The translations under genes and the position numbers were made by a program. The notes under the pieces were generated by a model. That model was given only the letters and a program-made list of their open reading frames with translations, did no database searches and had not been told where the DNA came from. A stretch of 64,000 nucleotides of DNA from Flavobacterium cupriresistens. GTDB lineage: Bacteria; Bacteroidota; Bacteroidia; Flavobacteriales; Flavobacteriaceae. Each line of letters starts with the position of its first letter. Position 1 is the first letter of the stretch. Positions 54,194-62,350 of this stretch are shown in pieces. The DNA lies in assembly GCF_020911925.1 (NCBI RefSeq), contig NZ_CP087134.1, positions 5,208,001 to 5,272,000 on the forward strand. Reading direction: 5' to 3'.

Positions 54194-55912
54194 TTAATTG
54201 AATACTGCAGATTCAAGTTTTGGAAAACATTTAAATGTCGGTAAGTTATGTGGAATTATTTTATTGTCATCGAAGAAAATATTAGGGAATTTAATTTCAT
54301 ATTTATCGATCTTTAATGTTTCATATTCAATCCTCCAATTTGATGTGGCAATTAATTCCTTTTGCTTGGTCGAAATTTCATCTTCAAAGTTTGAAAATTC
54401 AAAATCTTTGTTTTTTAATTTATCACACAAAACTTTTGAAATTAATGAATAGTTGAGGATTTTATATTTGTCATTAATTTCCCAAGCTTGATCAGAACCT
54501 GCACAAGATCTTACTACGATTAAATTTATAAATTTTATATCATCAATATCTATATCGTATTCTTTGTTTACTATATCTTTTTTCTCCTGGTGACTTAAAG
54601 ATTCAAAAATATTAATTTGTTTAAAGGCTTCAAGTGTTCGATCTTGAACTCTAGCAACACTTCGTGTGCTATCTGGTGCAATTGTTGTTTTTACTTGAAT
54701 TGTGATGCATATGTTTTCTTTTTTAGAAAGTAATAACATATCTATTTCACTTTTGGTATACGTAACATTTTTTCTTATTTCTAAATCATTAAATTCTGAA
54801 AATAAGTATTCTAATTGATTGATTAAAGTAGGTTCAAGATGTTGTGAAATTTCATCATTAAATAATTTTTTGTTTTTCTGATTTATCGAATAAAGAATGT
54901 TATTAAAGTTTACTAAATACCTTAAGGCATGTGGAGAGAATATTATAGATTTTTCTATTAATGTTATTGGTGGCAAGTAACCTTCACCACAAGAAGAATT
55001 TTCTATTAATTGAATACCAGTTTCATTTGAATAAATGTCAATAAAATATGATAAAATAACATCAAATTTATCCTTATTTAACCCAGAAGTACCTAAAAAC
55101 CAACCTAAAGCTTGATATTTCAAACAGCATACCGACCATTCCATGTATTCTGACATTAGTTTGTCATTTTCTTCTGGTGAATATTGTTCCTCGTTTATTT
55201 GCTCTTTATAACTTCTTGCTAAAATTATGAAATAGTCAGAATAAGCTTTTAAAGCGGAAGAAAATAAAATGAAATCACTATGATTAAAACCTAATTTGGA
55301 TTCTATTATTTCATCAGGTAAAACCTGTATATTCATAAAGAACTTTTTATGGTGTTCAAATAGTTTATTTATTAGTTGAAAATCAGAACCGTTGAAATTG
55401 TATTCTCTTTCTTTTGCTTTTTTATCAGTATGTAATTTGATATTATCTAGTTCTTTTGAGGAAAATGATATTTGAAGAGATATTGTACTGTATAGTTTAT
55501 CAATAAGTTCTGAATTTTTGATATTTTCATTTGCAAAATCTAATTCAAAACAAAATTCTGAAACTTGGTTTACACTCAATACGTTTCTGTGAATTTGAGG
55601 CATTAATAACGAAAAGTGAGCGTATGCAATTAAAAAATTTATGTCGTCAAGAAATTTTTTGTTTCCAGTTTTTAAAATTGAGGTTGTTGTGGATTCAATT
55701 TCAATATCTTGAGCTAACTTTTTAATTGTTGGATATATGAGAGAAATTCTACTAAGATAATCCATAGCAGTATCTTTGTCTCCATTATAATCAATTTTTT
55801 CAGTCATCAATAGTAGAGTTGAATATATATCCTGAAATGATAATTTCCAGATTGATAATTCTTCTAAAAGTGTGTCAATTTGCTTTTCAATTTCGACTAA
55901 GTTTTCTTTCAT
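54194..55912 (-). CDS. Large hypothetical protein with a PD-(D/E)XK-like motif
   Basis: 572 residues, mostly helical, no signal peptide. Near the C-terminus it reads EIDMLLLSKKENICITIQVKTT (about 389-408), i.e. E-I-D-x-(12-14)-Q-V-K, a common variant of the PD-(D/E)XK nuclease core with Gln in place of Glu. 'RVQDRTLEAFKQINIFESL' follows. A nuclease role is only a suggestion: no clear partner genes are present. Its stop is 6 bp from a GTTGTATGC-type core sequence (54180-54188), as in gene cassettes. Confidence 0.45.
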   Translation of the reverse strand: MKENLVEIEKQIDTLLEELSIWKLSFQDIYSTLLLMTEKIDYNGDKDTAMDYLSRISLIYPTIKKLAQDIEIESTTTSILKTGNKKFLDDINFLIAYAHFSLLMPQIHRNVLSVNQVSEFCFELDFANENIKNSELIDKLYSTISLQISFSSKELDNIKLHTDKKAKEREYNFNGSDFQLINKLFEHHKKFFMNIQVLPDEIIESKLGFNHSDFILFSSALKAYSDYFIILARSYKEQINEEQYSPEENDKLMSEYMEWSVCCLKYQALGWFLGTSGLNKDKFDVILSYFIDIYSNETGIQLIENSSCGEGYLPPITLIEKSIIFSPHALRYLVNFNNILYSINQKNKKLFNDEISQHLEPTLINQLEYLFSEFNDLEIRKNVTYTKSEIDMLLLSKKENICITIQVKTTIAPDSTRSVARVQDRTLEAFKQINIFESLSHQEKKDIVNKEYDIDIDDIKFINLIVVRSCAGSDQAWEINDKYKILNYSLISKVLCDKLKNKDFEFSNFEDEISTKQKELIATSNWRIEYETLKIDKYEIKFPNIFFDDNKIIPHNLPTFKCFPKLESAVFN

Positions 55913-55929
55913 AATGTTGAGTTAGGCTT

Positions 55930-56064
55930 GCATACAACGTCCTGGCGCTACAAGAGGTTTGGGATTAAAGATGCGAGTTTTTTCCATTATGAACAAATTT
56001 TCCAAGTACAAAACCATCTTTAAATTCAGCCAAATGCCCAAATCTCTTGTAACGGCTGTTGTGC
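55930..56064 (-). repeat. attC-like imperfect palindrome, site 1
   Basis: The best of the three sites. Inner arms CGCTACAAGAGGTTTGGG (55946-55963) and CCCAAATCTCTTGTAACG (56037-56054) pair at 16 of 18 positions plus a G-T, with one mismatch. Outer boxes GCATACAAC (55930-55938) and GTTGTGC (56058-56064) also pair. On the minus strand it begins 32 bp after the stop of the 56096-57640 gene and ends near the next ATG. A GTTAGGC word at 55921 lies at the end. Arm layout and length (about 135 nt) resemble integron attC sites. Confidence 0.5.
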
Positions 56065-56095
56065 GTTCGTGCTTTGTATATTCTCTTATTTTCAC

Positions 56096-57640
56096 CTATT
56101 TGGTTATTAACTCAAACCAAAAAACATTACTATTCCCTCTTACAGCTTCTTTATCAACTTCGTCCAAGCTAATTAAAAAGCTTTTATATGCTGCCATATA
56201 TGAAGCCGAAGATTTATCAGGACAATATGTGTTGAAAACATTATAACTATAAGGTTTTGCCATAGTTGTTAGTTTGTTGACGCAAGGAAATACTTGATTC
56301 CAATAAGTTATAACTTTGAATCTTACTTCATTCCATATTGGACAGCTAATTTTTTGTCCAGCAATTACCATTCTGTTGCTTTCTGAGATTACTTGGTCAG
56401 CATAAAGTTGGTTTTGCCTTTTATAGAACTCAGCCTTTTCTGAATATAATTTTCTTGCATTCACCAGTTCATTTGTTGATTTTGTCACTGACTGATTGGC
56501 TTCTAATTTCTTTTGGTCATAAATTGGTTTAATCTTTGCGATTTCTACTTCTTGTTGTTTGGGTAAATTAATACTTAATTGAAATACTTCATCCTTTAAC
56601 TTTTTACACTCATTTTCTAATGATGTAATTTTGCTTTTAACGTTTGTGTTGTAATCAAGTATGTTCTTTTCAAGAGTGGAAATCTGTAGAACAATTTGAT
56701 TTAAGCTGGCTGTAAGTTCTGCTTTAGCATTATCGGGAATATTCAGCCGCATTAACTCTTTTTCAGTTTCATTTTTTTGTGTTCTTAACTTATTTAAATT
56801 AGATTCTAATGGAGATAAATAATTGGTTTGCTCAATCTGAATTTCTTTAATTTGCTGTTGATTAATTGCTATTTTAGCATTTTTCTCATTTTGTGTTTCT
56901 AAATTTTCTTTTTTTACTCGCTCTTTTATTATCTCACGTTCTTTTTTAAACTCCTGTTCGTATCGAATTACTCTTGCTTTATAAATAGTTATTTTGTCGT
57001 CAGCTATAAGAATAGTAGTAGTATAACTCATCAAATCACTTACCCAATTATCGTGTTTGGTTTTAGCTTCTGCAAGCACTGCTGTTTCATAATTTTTGCT
57101 ATGTCCCGTTATTTCTATACATAATCTATCATTTTGATTTTCTAGATTACTAATTTCATTTCGTTTTTTAATAACAGCATTATCACCTTTTTCCAAATTT
57201 TGAATTTGTACTTTTTTCAGAGCAATCTTTTCAGTGAACATTTTTCTTGTTGCTTCCAGTTCTGCTGTTGTAGCAGGTATTGCATAACCTTTTACTTCCC
57301 CTAAATGTTGTTCAAAGCTTTTACCTTCTTTTTCAAATTCCGATTTGTATTTGCCACATTGACTACATTTAGCACCCACCTTCATATCGGCTATCAAATC
57401 ATCTCTTTCTTTGTAAAGAGCAGATAATTCGTCTTTTAGCCTCTGGACCTTGTCCTTGCGTAGGGCATCAAGACCTAACAGCTCTTCTTTATATTGAGCT
57501 ATTTTTATTTTATTGTTTTCGTATGATAATACTTTTGATTCAATACTTGTTACATCTCTAATACCTACAGTTTGAGCATATGTATTTACAGAAGACATTA
57601 CCGCTATCAACAGACAATATATATAAGACTGTTTTATCAT
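56096..57640 (-). CDS. Exported coiled-coil protein of unknown function
   Basis: 514 residues. Signal peptide (MIKQSYIYCLLIAVMSSVNTYAQ). The rest is long coiled coil: 'EELLGLDALRKDKVQRLKDELSALYKERDDLIADMK' near 51-88, then heptads to about 420. A KCSQCGKYK pair (Cys92, Cys95) is the only cysteine motif. It shares the minus strand with the next gene (20 bp) and probably forms a two-gene unit with it. Nothing in it points to a function beyond a periplasmic or surface fibre. Confidence 0.6.
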   Translation of the reverse strand: MIKQSYIYCLLIAVMSSVNTYAQTVGIRDVTSIESKVLSYENNKIKIAQYKEELLGLDALRKDKVQRLKDELSALYKERDDLIADMKVGAKCSQCGKYKSEFEKEGKSFEQHLGEVKGYAIPATTAELEATRKMFTEKIALKKVQIQNLEKGDNAVIKKRNEISNLENQNDRLCIEITGHSKNYETAVLAEAKTKHDNWVSDLMSYTTTILIADDKITIYKARVIRYEQEFKKEREIIKERVKKENLETQNEKNAKIAINQQQIKEIQIEQTNYLSPLESNLNKLRTQKNETEKELMRLNIPDNAKAELTASLNQIVLQISTLEKNILDYNTNVKSKITSLENECKKLKDEVFQLSINLPKQQEVEIAKIKPIYDQKKLEANQSVTKSTNELVNARKLYSEKAEFYKRQNQLYADQVISESNRMVIAGQKISCPIWNEVRFKVITYWNQVFPCVNKLTTMAKPYSYNVFNTYCPDKSSASYMAAYKSFLISLDEVDKEAVRGNSNVFWFELITK

Positions 57641-57659
57641 TTTATGTGTAATGTTTTAA

Positions 57660-58295
57660 TTATTCTCCAAATGGATCATCTTCGGCTGAACATAAATCGC
57701 GCAGGTGTTCAAAAGCTTTTTTCAGTTTATTGAAATTGGTGGTATCGCTTCCTAAAAATAATAACTCTATAGAATCTGTGGACTCTACTTTATCATCTTT
57801 ATTATCATCTATTTCATAATAAGTAGAATATGTATAATTCCCACCACCATCGCCGTAACCGAAACCCGCCCATGTCTTTTTTTGCCTAGAAGCATAATAT
57901 TCATTCCAGTAGCTATATGTTCCGGATTTGCTTTTGAGTTTTATGGTTAACCATTTTAATGAACCAGATGCAGGAGATGTTTCTGTAACACTACTTATAA
58001 GCCTTGGGTCAAAAGTATATACACCTAGGTTACTCTTATAACTGGAATAAGTGGTAGTATAATTTCCTAAATCTTCACTACTATTTTTAGTTTTTCTAGT
58101 AATGGTAATTTTGCATTCGGATATACTAATCTTTATATTCTTCAATTCACGATCTCCCATTTTATGACCAATCCCTTCATTTAATTTTTTCTGGATATAG
58201 TTAACCGTTTCCTCTTTTGTCAATGTTGCCTTGTCTTGTGCATATGAAGATAAGGAGTACAAACCTAAAAGGCATATAAGTAATAATTTTCTCAT
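57660..58295 (-). CDS. Exported protein of unknown function
   Basis: 211 residues with a signal peptide (MRKLLLICLLGLYSLSSYAQ). The mature part has a 'KISISECKITITRKT' strand, a Ser/Tyr-rich loop (DYTTYSSYKS) and a C-terminal acidic helix with a Cys near the end (LRDLCSAEDDPFGE). It starts 20 bp upstream of the coiled-coil gene and both are exported, so they may work together. No family recognised. Confidence 0.55.
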   Translation of the reverse strand: MRKLLLICLLGLYSLSSYAQDKATLTKEETVNYIQKKLNEGIGHKMGDRELKNIKISISECKITITRKTKNSSEDLGNYTTTYSSYKSNLGVYTFDPRLISSVTETSPASGSLKWLTIKLKSKSGTYSYWNEYYASRQKKTWAGFGYGDGGGNYTYSTYYEIDDNKDDKVESTDSIELLFLGSDTTNFNKLKKAFEHLRDLCSAEDDPFGE

Positions 58296-58452
58296 TTTTT
58301 TTAAGTTTTATTTTGCTTACTCTATTCAGTTTTCAGCTTCCCTGATTTATCAAAATTTTTTTTACTGTCAGTTTCAAATCTGTTCTGTCTTCGACTCTGC
58401 GATTGCATGACGCACAACTCTCAAATATACGCAACTCGCACAACAAGACTAT

Positions 58453-58480
58453 AAAAAAAGATGCCTATAGCATCTTTTTT
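58453..58480 (-). terminator. Terminator downstream of the HTH gene
   Basis: AAAAAAGATGC pairs with GCATCTTTTTT around CTATA; on the minus strand it ends the XRE gene. Confidence 0.8.
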
Positions 58481-58498
58481 GATTTTAAACTTCTTATT

Positions 58499-58741
58499 CT
58501 ATTCAAACAAATCTTTAATGTTTACATTTAGAGCTTTTGCAATTATACTAAGAGTTTTTACAGTTGGATTGGTTTCTCCTCTTTCAATTCTACTTACTTG
58601 ATTTTCTGACATACCAATTTCAATGGCTAATTTCGATTGAGAAAATTGAGTATTTCCCTCTCTAATTTTCCTTATAGTAGCTCCAACTGCAACTTGTACC
58701 TTTTTTAAATCTTTTTCTTCCACATGATAAAATTGCATCAT
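58499..58741 (-). CDS. XRE family helix-turn-helix regulator
   Basis: 80 residues. The XRE domain spans about 22-75: 'IRKIREGNTQFSQSKLAIEIGMSENQVSRIERGETNPTVKTLSIIAKALNVNIKDLF' in order. Small regulators of this type often control element genes or toxin-antitoxin units. No partner gene sits directly beside it: downstream is its own terminator, then the exported-protein pair. Starts at the first or second of the tandem ATGs. Confidence 0.85.
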   Translation of the reverse strand: MMQFYHVEEKDLKKVQVAVGATIRKIREGNTQFSQSKLAIEIGMSENQVSRIERGETNPTVKTLSIIAKALNVNIKDLFE

Positions 58742-58882
58742 ATAAAAATATTTTTCCTACACATATATGTGGATATATAGAATTTTTAGCTATATTCGCT
58801 TTTGAATTAATATATTTGCGATTCTTCAAAACAATATTTGAAGCATTCGCTTTGAATCCCAACCTAAAAACTGGTAATTTTT

Positions 58883-58995
58883 GTACATGGGATGATAAGT
58901 ATGATGCTCACGCTTTATGGCGTGGGCTCACTTATTCGTGTACAGGTATACCAGTACCTTAGGTCGTTTAAGCTGAGTTCCACGCCTTTTTTTTT
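58883..58995 (+). ncRNA. Structured RNA or attenuator candidate ending in a terminator
   Basis: GTACATGGGATGATAAGT (58883-58900) can pair with ACTTATTCGTGTAC (58930-58943), enclosing CACGC/GCGTG (58909-58913 with 58920-58924). The same GGCGTGG (58919-58925) can instead pair with CCACGCC (58980-58986), extended by CTCA/TGAG, directly before nine Ts. Two mutually exclusive folds, one a terminator, are what an attenuator or riboswitch looks like, 320 bp upstream of susC. No known riboswitch recognised. Confidence 0.45.
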
Positions 58996-59228
58996 GTATT
59001 TGTTTAAATTTTATCAGCTTCATTCTTAGCGTTTCTTCCAGTTCATAAGTTTTGTATTTACCATTTTATTAACCTCTAATAATGGCTTGCCTATGAAGTA
59101 AACTTCTGTCATATTTAATACCCATATTGTTTCAATTTTATTTGAGTTAGTCAAACAGTACGGGATGTTAAACTTGACATCGATCATTAATAGTTCAATA
59201 AGATTCTTGTTGCAACTACGCGAAAAAA

Positions 59229-59264
59229 GGCCCTCTACCCACTGTTGACGCAAGTGTAGAGAGC
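59229..59264 (+). promoter_or_regulatory. Leader hairpin upstream of susC
   Basis: GGC-CTCTAC-ACT pairs with AGT-GTAGAG-GCC (small bulges, loop about 9 nt). There is no T-run, so it is a leader fold rather than a terminator. Confidence 0.45.
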
Positions 59265-59308
59265 CGGAGATTAAATAAAAACATGTTTCATTTAACTAAT
59301 CCAAAATT

Positions 59309-62300
59309 ATGAAAATTATTTCATTAAAGAAGGGTCGGTTGATTCTTTGGTATACACTTATTTCAGTTATTTTTCTGTACTGTCCTACCATAAAAGCCAA
59401 TCCGACCTTATCAAAACTGCCTAACCAGCAGTTACAAATTACTGGAACTATAACCGATGGCACACTTCCACTGGCGGGTGTGACCATAAAAGTAAAAGGA
59501 GCTACAACGAGTGTAGTTTCTGATTTCGATGGTAAATATTCCATAACTGCTCATTCCACTGACACTCTTATCTTTTCCTATTTAGGCTATAAAACCATAG
59601 AACTTATTGTAGGAAATAGAAAGGTCATTGATGTCAAAATGTTCGATGATACTACCTCATTACGCGAAGTCACTGTAAATGCCGGTTATTATAAAGTAAA
59701 AGATAAGGAACGTACCGGAAGCATTTCAAAAATCGGTTCGAAGGATATCGAAAAACAACCTGTCACAAATGTACTTGCCGCTATGCAGGGAAGAATGGCA
59801 GGTGTTAATATTACTCAAAACACAGGAGTAGCCGGAGGCGGTTTCGATATACAAATCAGGGGACAAAACAGCCTACGTTCCGATGGAAACAGACCCTTAT
59901 ACATTATTGATGGTGTTCCATATTCCTCAGATGCTGTAGGTTCTGATCTGACAGGGATCGTTCTGCCTGGTCCAACAAGTCCTTTAAATAGTATTAATCC
60001 AACAGATATAGAAAGCATTGAAGTTTTGAAAGATGCTGATGCAACAGCTATCTATGGTTCAAGGGGAGCCAATGGAGTCGTGCTTATCACCACTAAAAAA
60101 GGCAAAGAAGGCAAGACGAGATTCACAGCAAATGTATCGGGTGGATTTGGCTCTGTGACACGCCTTATGAAACTTATGGATACACAGCAGTACCTACAAA
60201 TGCGCAAAGAAGCTTTTGTCAATGATGGTATCCTTTATGGTCCAGCCGATTATGACGTTAATGGTACATGGGATCAAAATCGATATACTGATTGGCAAGA
60301 AGTACTTATTGGAGGAACTTCAGAGATTAGTGACGTACAAGCATCGATATCAGGAGGTTCCTCTGGGACCCAATTCCTTATTAACGGTAATTTTCATAAG
60401 GAAACCACTGTTTTCCCCGGCAACTACAATTACCGTAAAGGAAATCTCCATGCAAATCTGAACCATGAATCTGAAAATAAAAAATTCCATATCAATTTTT
60501 CTATGGGCTACACAGCGCAGCAAAACAACCAACCCGGAATTGATATTACTCAAGAAGCGATTCTTCTTCCTCCCAATGCTCCAGCTTTGTATGATTCACA
60601 GGGCAACTTGAACTGGGAAAACAGCACTTGGAATAATCCTTTAAGCAATCTGGAAGGGAAATACACTTCAAGATCCAATGACCTTTTTGCCAATAGTTTG
60701 TTATCTTATAATATTCTTCCCAACTTGATTTCAAAAATAAGTTTTGGTTTTACCGATACGCGTTTTGATGATAGCCGGACACAACCATCCACCATGTATG
60801 ATCCTGCCTATGGTTTAGGCAGCGAATACTCATCCATTTATGTCAATAACACAGTTAGAAAATCATGGATTATTGAACCTCAAATATCATGGTCAAAAAA
60901 ATTTGGCAAAGCAAAAACCGAAGTTCTCATTGGAAGTACCTTTCAGCAGCAAACAACCAACCAATTGGTACAAGAAGCCAACGGATTTAGCAGCAACAGC
61001 CTAATTTATAATCTTTCTTCAGCTTTTCATGTATTTGACTTAGTAGATAGTGAATCAGTCTATAAATATCAGGCATTTTTCGGGCGGTTTAATTTTTCAT
61101 TGAATGAGCGGTACATCTTAAATTTCACTGGACGCAGGGATGGTTCGAGTAGATTTGGTCCAGGAAGGCAGTTTGCTACTTTCGGGGCGATTGGAAGTGC
61201 ATGGCTGTTTTCAAATGAAACATTCGTAAAAGAAAAACTTGGTTTTCTAAGCTTTGGAAAATTAAGAGTCAGTTATGGAACCACCGGAAATGATCAGATT
61301 GGGGACTACCAGTTTTTAGATACCTATGGTTCCTCTGGAAACAATTATGGTGGTGTTAATGGTCTGGAACCAACACGTTTGTTTAATCCTAATTTTGGAT
61401 GGGAAACCAATAAAAAGCTCGAATTGGCATTGGAAACTGGTTTTTTGAAAGATCGCATATTTATTACAGCGGGCTGGTATAGCAATCGTTCTTCCAACCA
61501 ATTAGTCGGAATTCCTCTGCCTGCTACAACAGGATTTAATTCTATACAGGCAAATTTAGATGCCACAGTTCAAAATAGAGGTATCGAACTTACTCTTAGA
61601 ACAGTCAATTTCCAGAAAGAATCCTTTAACTGGACAAGTAGCTTTAATTTGACAATCGCACGCAATAAACTGCTGTCTTTTCCTGATCTGCAAGGGTCAA
61701 CTTACGAGAATCAGTTTGTCATAGGTCAACCCTTAAATATTAAAAAAGTATACCACTATACAGGAATAGATCCCACCACAGGGATTTATCAATTTGAGGA
61801 TTTCAATAAAGACGGTTTAATTACAGCAGCTGAGGATAAACAGTCTATCCGTGATTTGAATCCAAAATATTTCGGTGGATTTCAAAATACCATTACCTAT
61901 AAAAACTGGCAATTGGATTTTCTTTTTCAGTTTGTCAATCAGCTCAACTATAGTGGATCATATAGTACTGGACTACCCGGCGCCATGGCCAATCAGCCAG
62001 TGACGGTACTAAACCATTGGCAAAACCCGGGAGATACTGCCACCTATCAGCAGTACACCACAGGGGTAAATAGTGAAGCTATGAATGCATTTTATAAGTT
62101 TTATGCCAGTGATGCCATGATATCGGATGCCTCTTATATACGGCTTAAGAATTTGTCATTGTCTTATACAATTCCTGAGCAGTGGCTCAAAGGAGTAAAA
62201 TGCCGATTGGTATTTCAGGGGCAGAATCTTTTCACAATCACTTCCTATAAGGGTGCTGACCCTGAATCCAGATTTACTACAAGCCTTCCTCCTCTGAGGG

Positions 62301-62332
62301 TATTTACAACTGGACTTCAGCTTACTTTCTAA
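59309..62332 (+). CDS. SusC/RagA family TonB-linked outer-membrane receptor
   Basis: 1007 residues. Signal peptide, then a carboxypeptidase-regulatory-like domain (about 45-118: ITGTITDGTLPLAGVTIKVKG). The SusC plug follows (QPVTNVLAAMQGRMAGVNITQNTGVAGGGFDIQIRGQNS, then 'LYIIDGVPY', about 150-205), with 'IESIEVLKDADATAIYGSRGANGVVLITTKKGK' before the barrel. The C-terminus is an aromatic-ended strand (FTTGLQLTF). Such receptors import oligosaccharides or peptides with a SusD lid; here the partner is the next gene. The neighbouring S9 peptidase hints at peptides. Confidence 0.93.
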   Translation: MKIISLKKGRLILWYTLISVIFLYCPTIKANPTLSKLPNQQLQITGTITDGTLPLAGVTIKVKGATTSVVSDFDGKYSITAHSTDTLIFSYLGYKTIELIVGNRKVIDVKMFDDTTSLREVTVNAGYYKVKDKERTGSISKIGSKDIEKQPVTNVLAAMQGRMAGVNITQNTGVAGGGFDIQIRGQNSLRSDGNRPLYIIDGVPYSSDAVGSDLTGIVLPGPTSPLNSINPTDIESIEVLKDADATAIYGSRGANGVVLITTKKGKEGKTRFTANVSGGFGSVTRLMKLMDTQQYLQMRKEAFVNDGILYGPADYDVNGTWDQNRYTDWQEVLIGGTSEISDVQASISGGSSGTQFLINGNFHKETTVFPGNYNYRKGNLHANLNHESENKKFHINFSMGYTAQQNNQPGIDITQEAILLPPNAPALYDSQGNLNWENSTWNNPLSNLEGKYTSRSNDLFANSLLSYNILPNLISKISFGFTDTRFDDSRTQPSTMYDPAYGLGSEYSSIYVNNTVRKSWIIEPQISWSKKFGKAKTEVLIGSTFQQQTTNQLVQEANGFSSNSLIYNLSSAFHVFDLVDSESVYKYQAFFGRFNFSLNERYILNFTGRRDGSSRFGPGRQFATFGAIGSAWLFSNETFVKEKLGFLSFGKLRVSYGTTGNDQIGDYQFLDTYGSSGNNYGGVNGLEPTRLFNPNFGWETNKKLELALETGFLKDRIFITAGWYSNRSSNQLVGIPLPATTGFNSIQANLDATVQNRGIELTLRTVNFQKESFNWTSSFNLTIARNKLLSFPDLQGSTYENQFVIGQPLNIKKVYHYTGIDPTTGIYQFEDFNKDGLITAAEDKQSIRDLNPKYFGGFQNTITYKNWQLDFLFQFVNQLNYSGSYSTGLPGAMANQPVTVLNHWQNPGDTATYQQYTTGVNSEAMNAFYKFYASDAMISDASYIRLKNLSLSYTIPEQWLKGVKCRLVFQGQNLFTITSYKGADPESRFTTSLPPLRVFTTGLQLTF

Positions 62333-62350
62333 CACTTTAATTTAAACATT

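Larger units (their letters stand above)
58742..59308. other. 567-bp gap upstream of the SusC gene
   Basis: No credible gene. Contents: a structured RNA candidate at 58883-58995, and a leader hairpin at 59229-59264. An ORF at 59026-59253 (minus) has an undistinguished translation and overlaps the leader hairpin, so I do not count it. Confidence 0.5.

Noticed and set aside
58296..58452. Fourth attC-like site (GCACAAC twice at 58412-58444)
   Set aside because: Outer-box words are present but no paired inner arms were found, so it is only mentioned as weak support.
59026..59253. 75-residue minus-strand ORF before susC
   Set aside because: No recognisable pattern, undistinguished composition, and it overlaps the susC leader hairpin.
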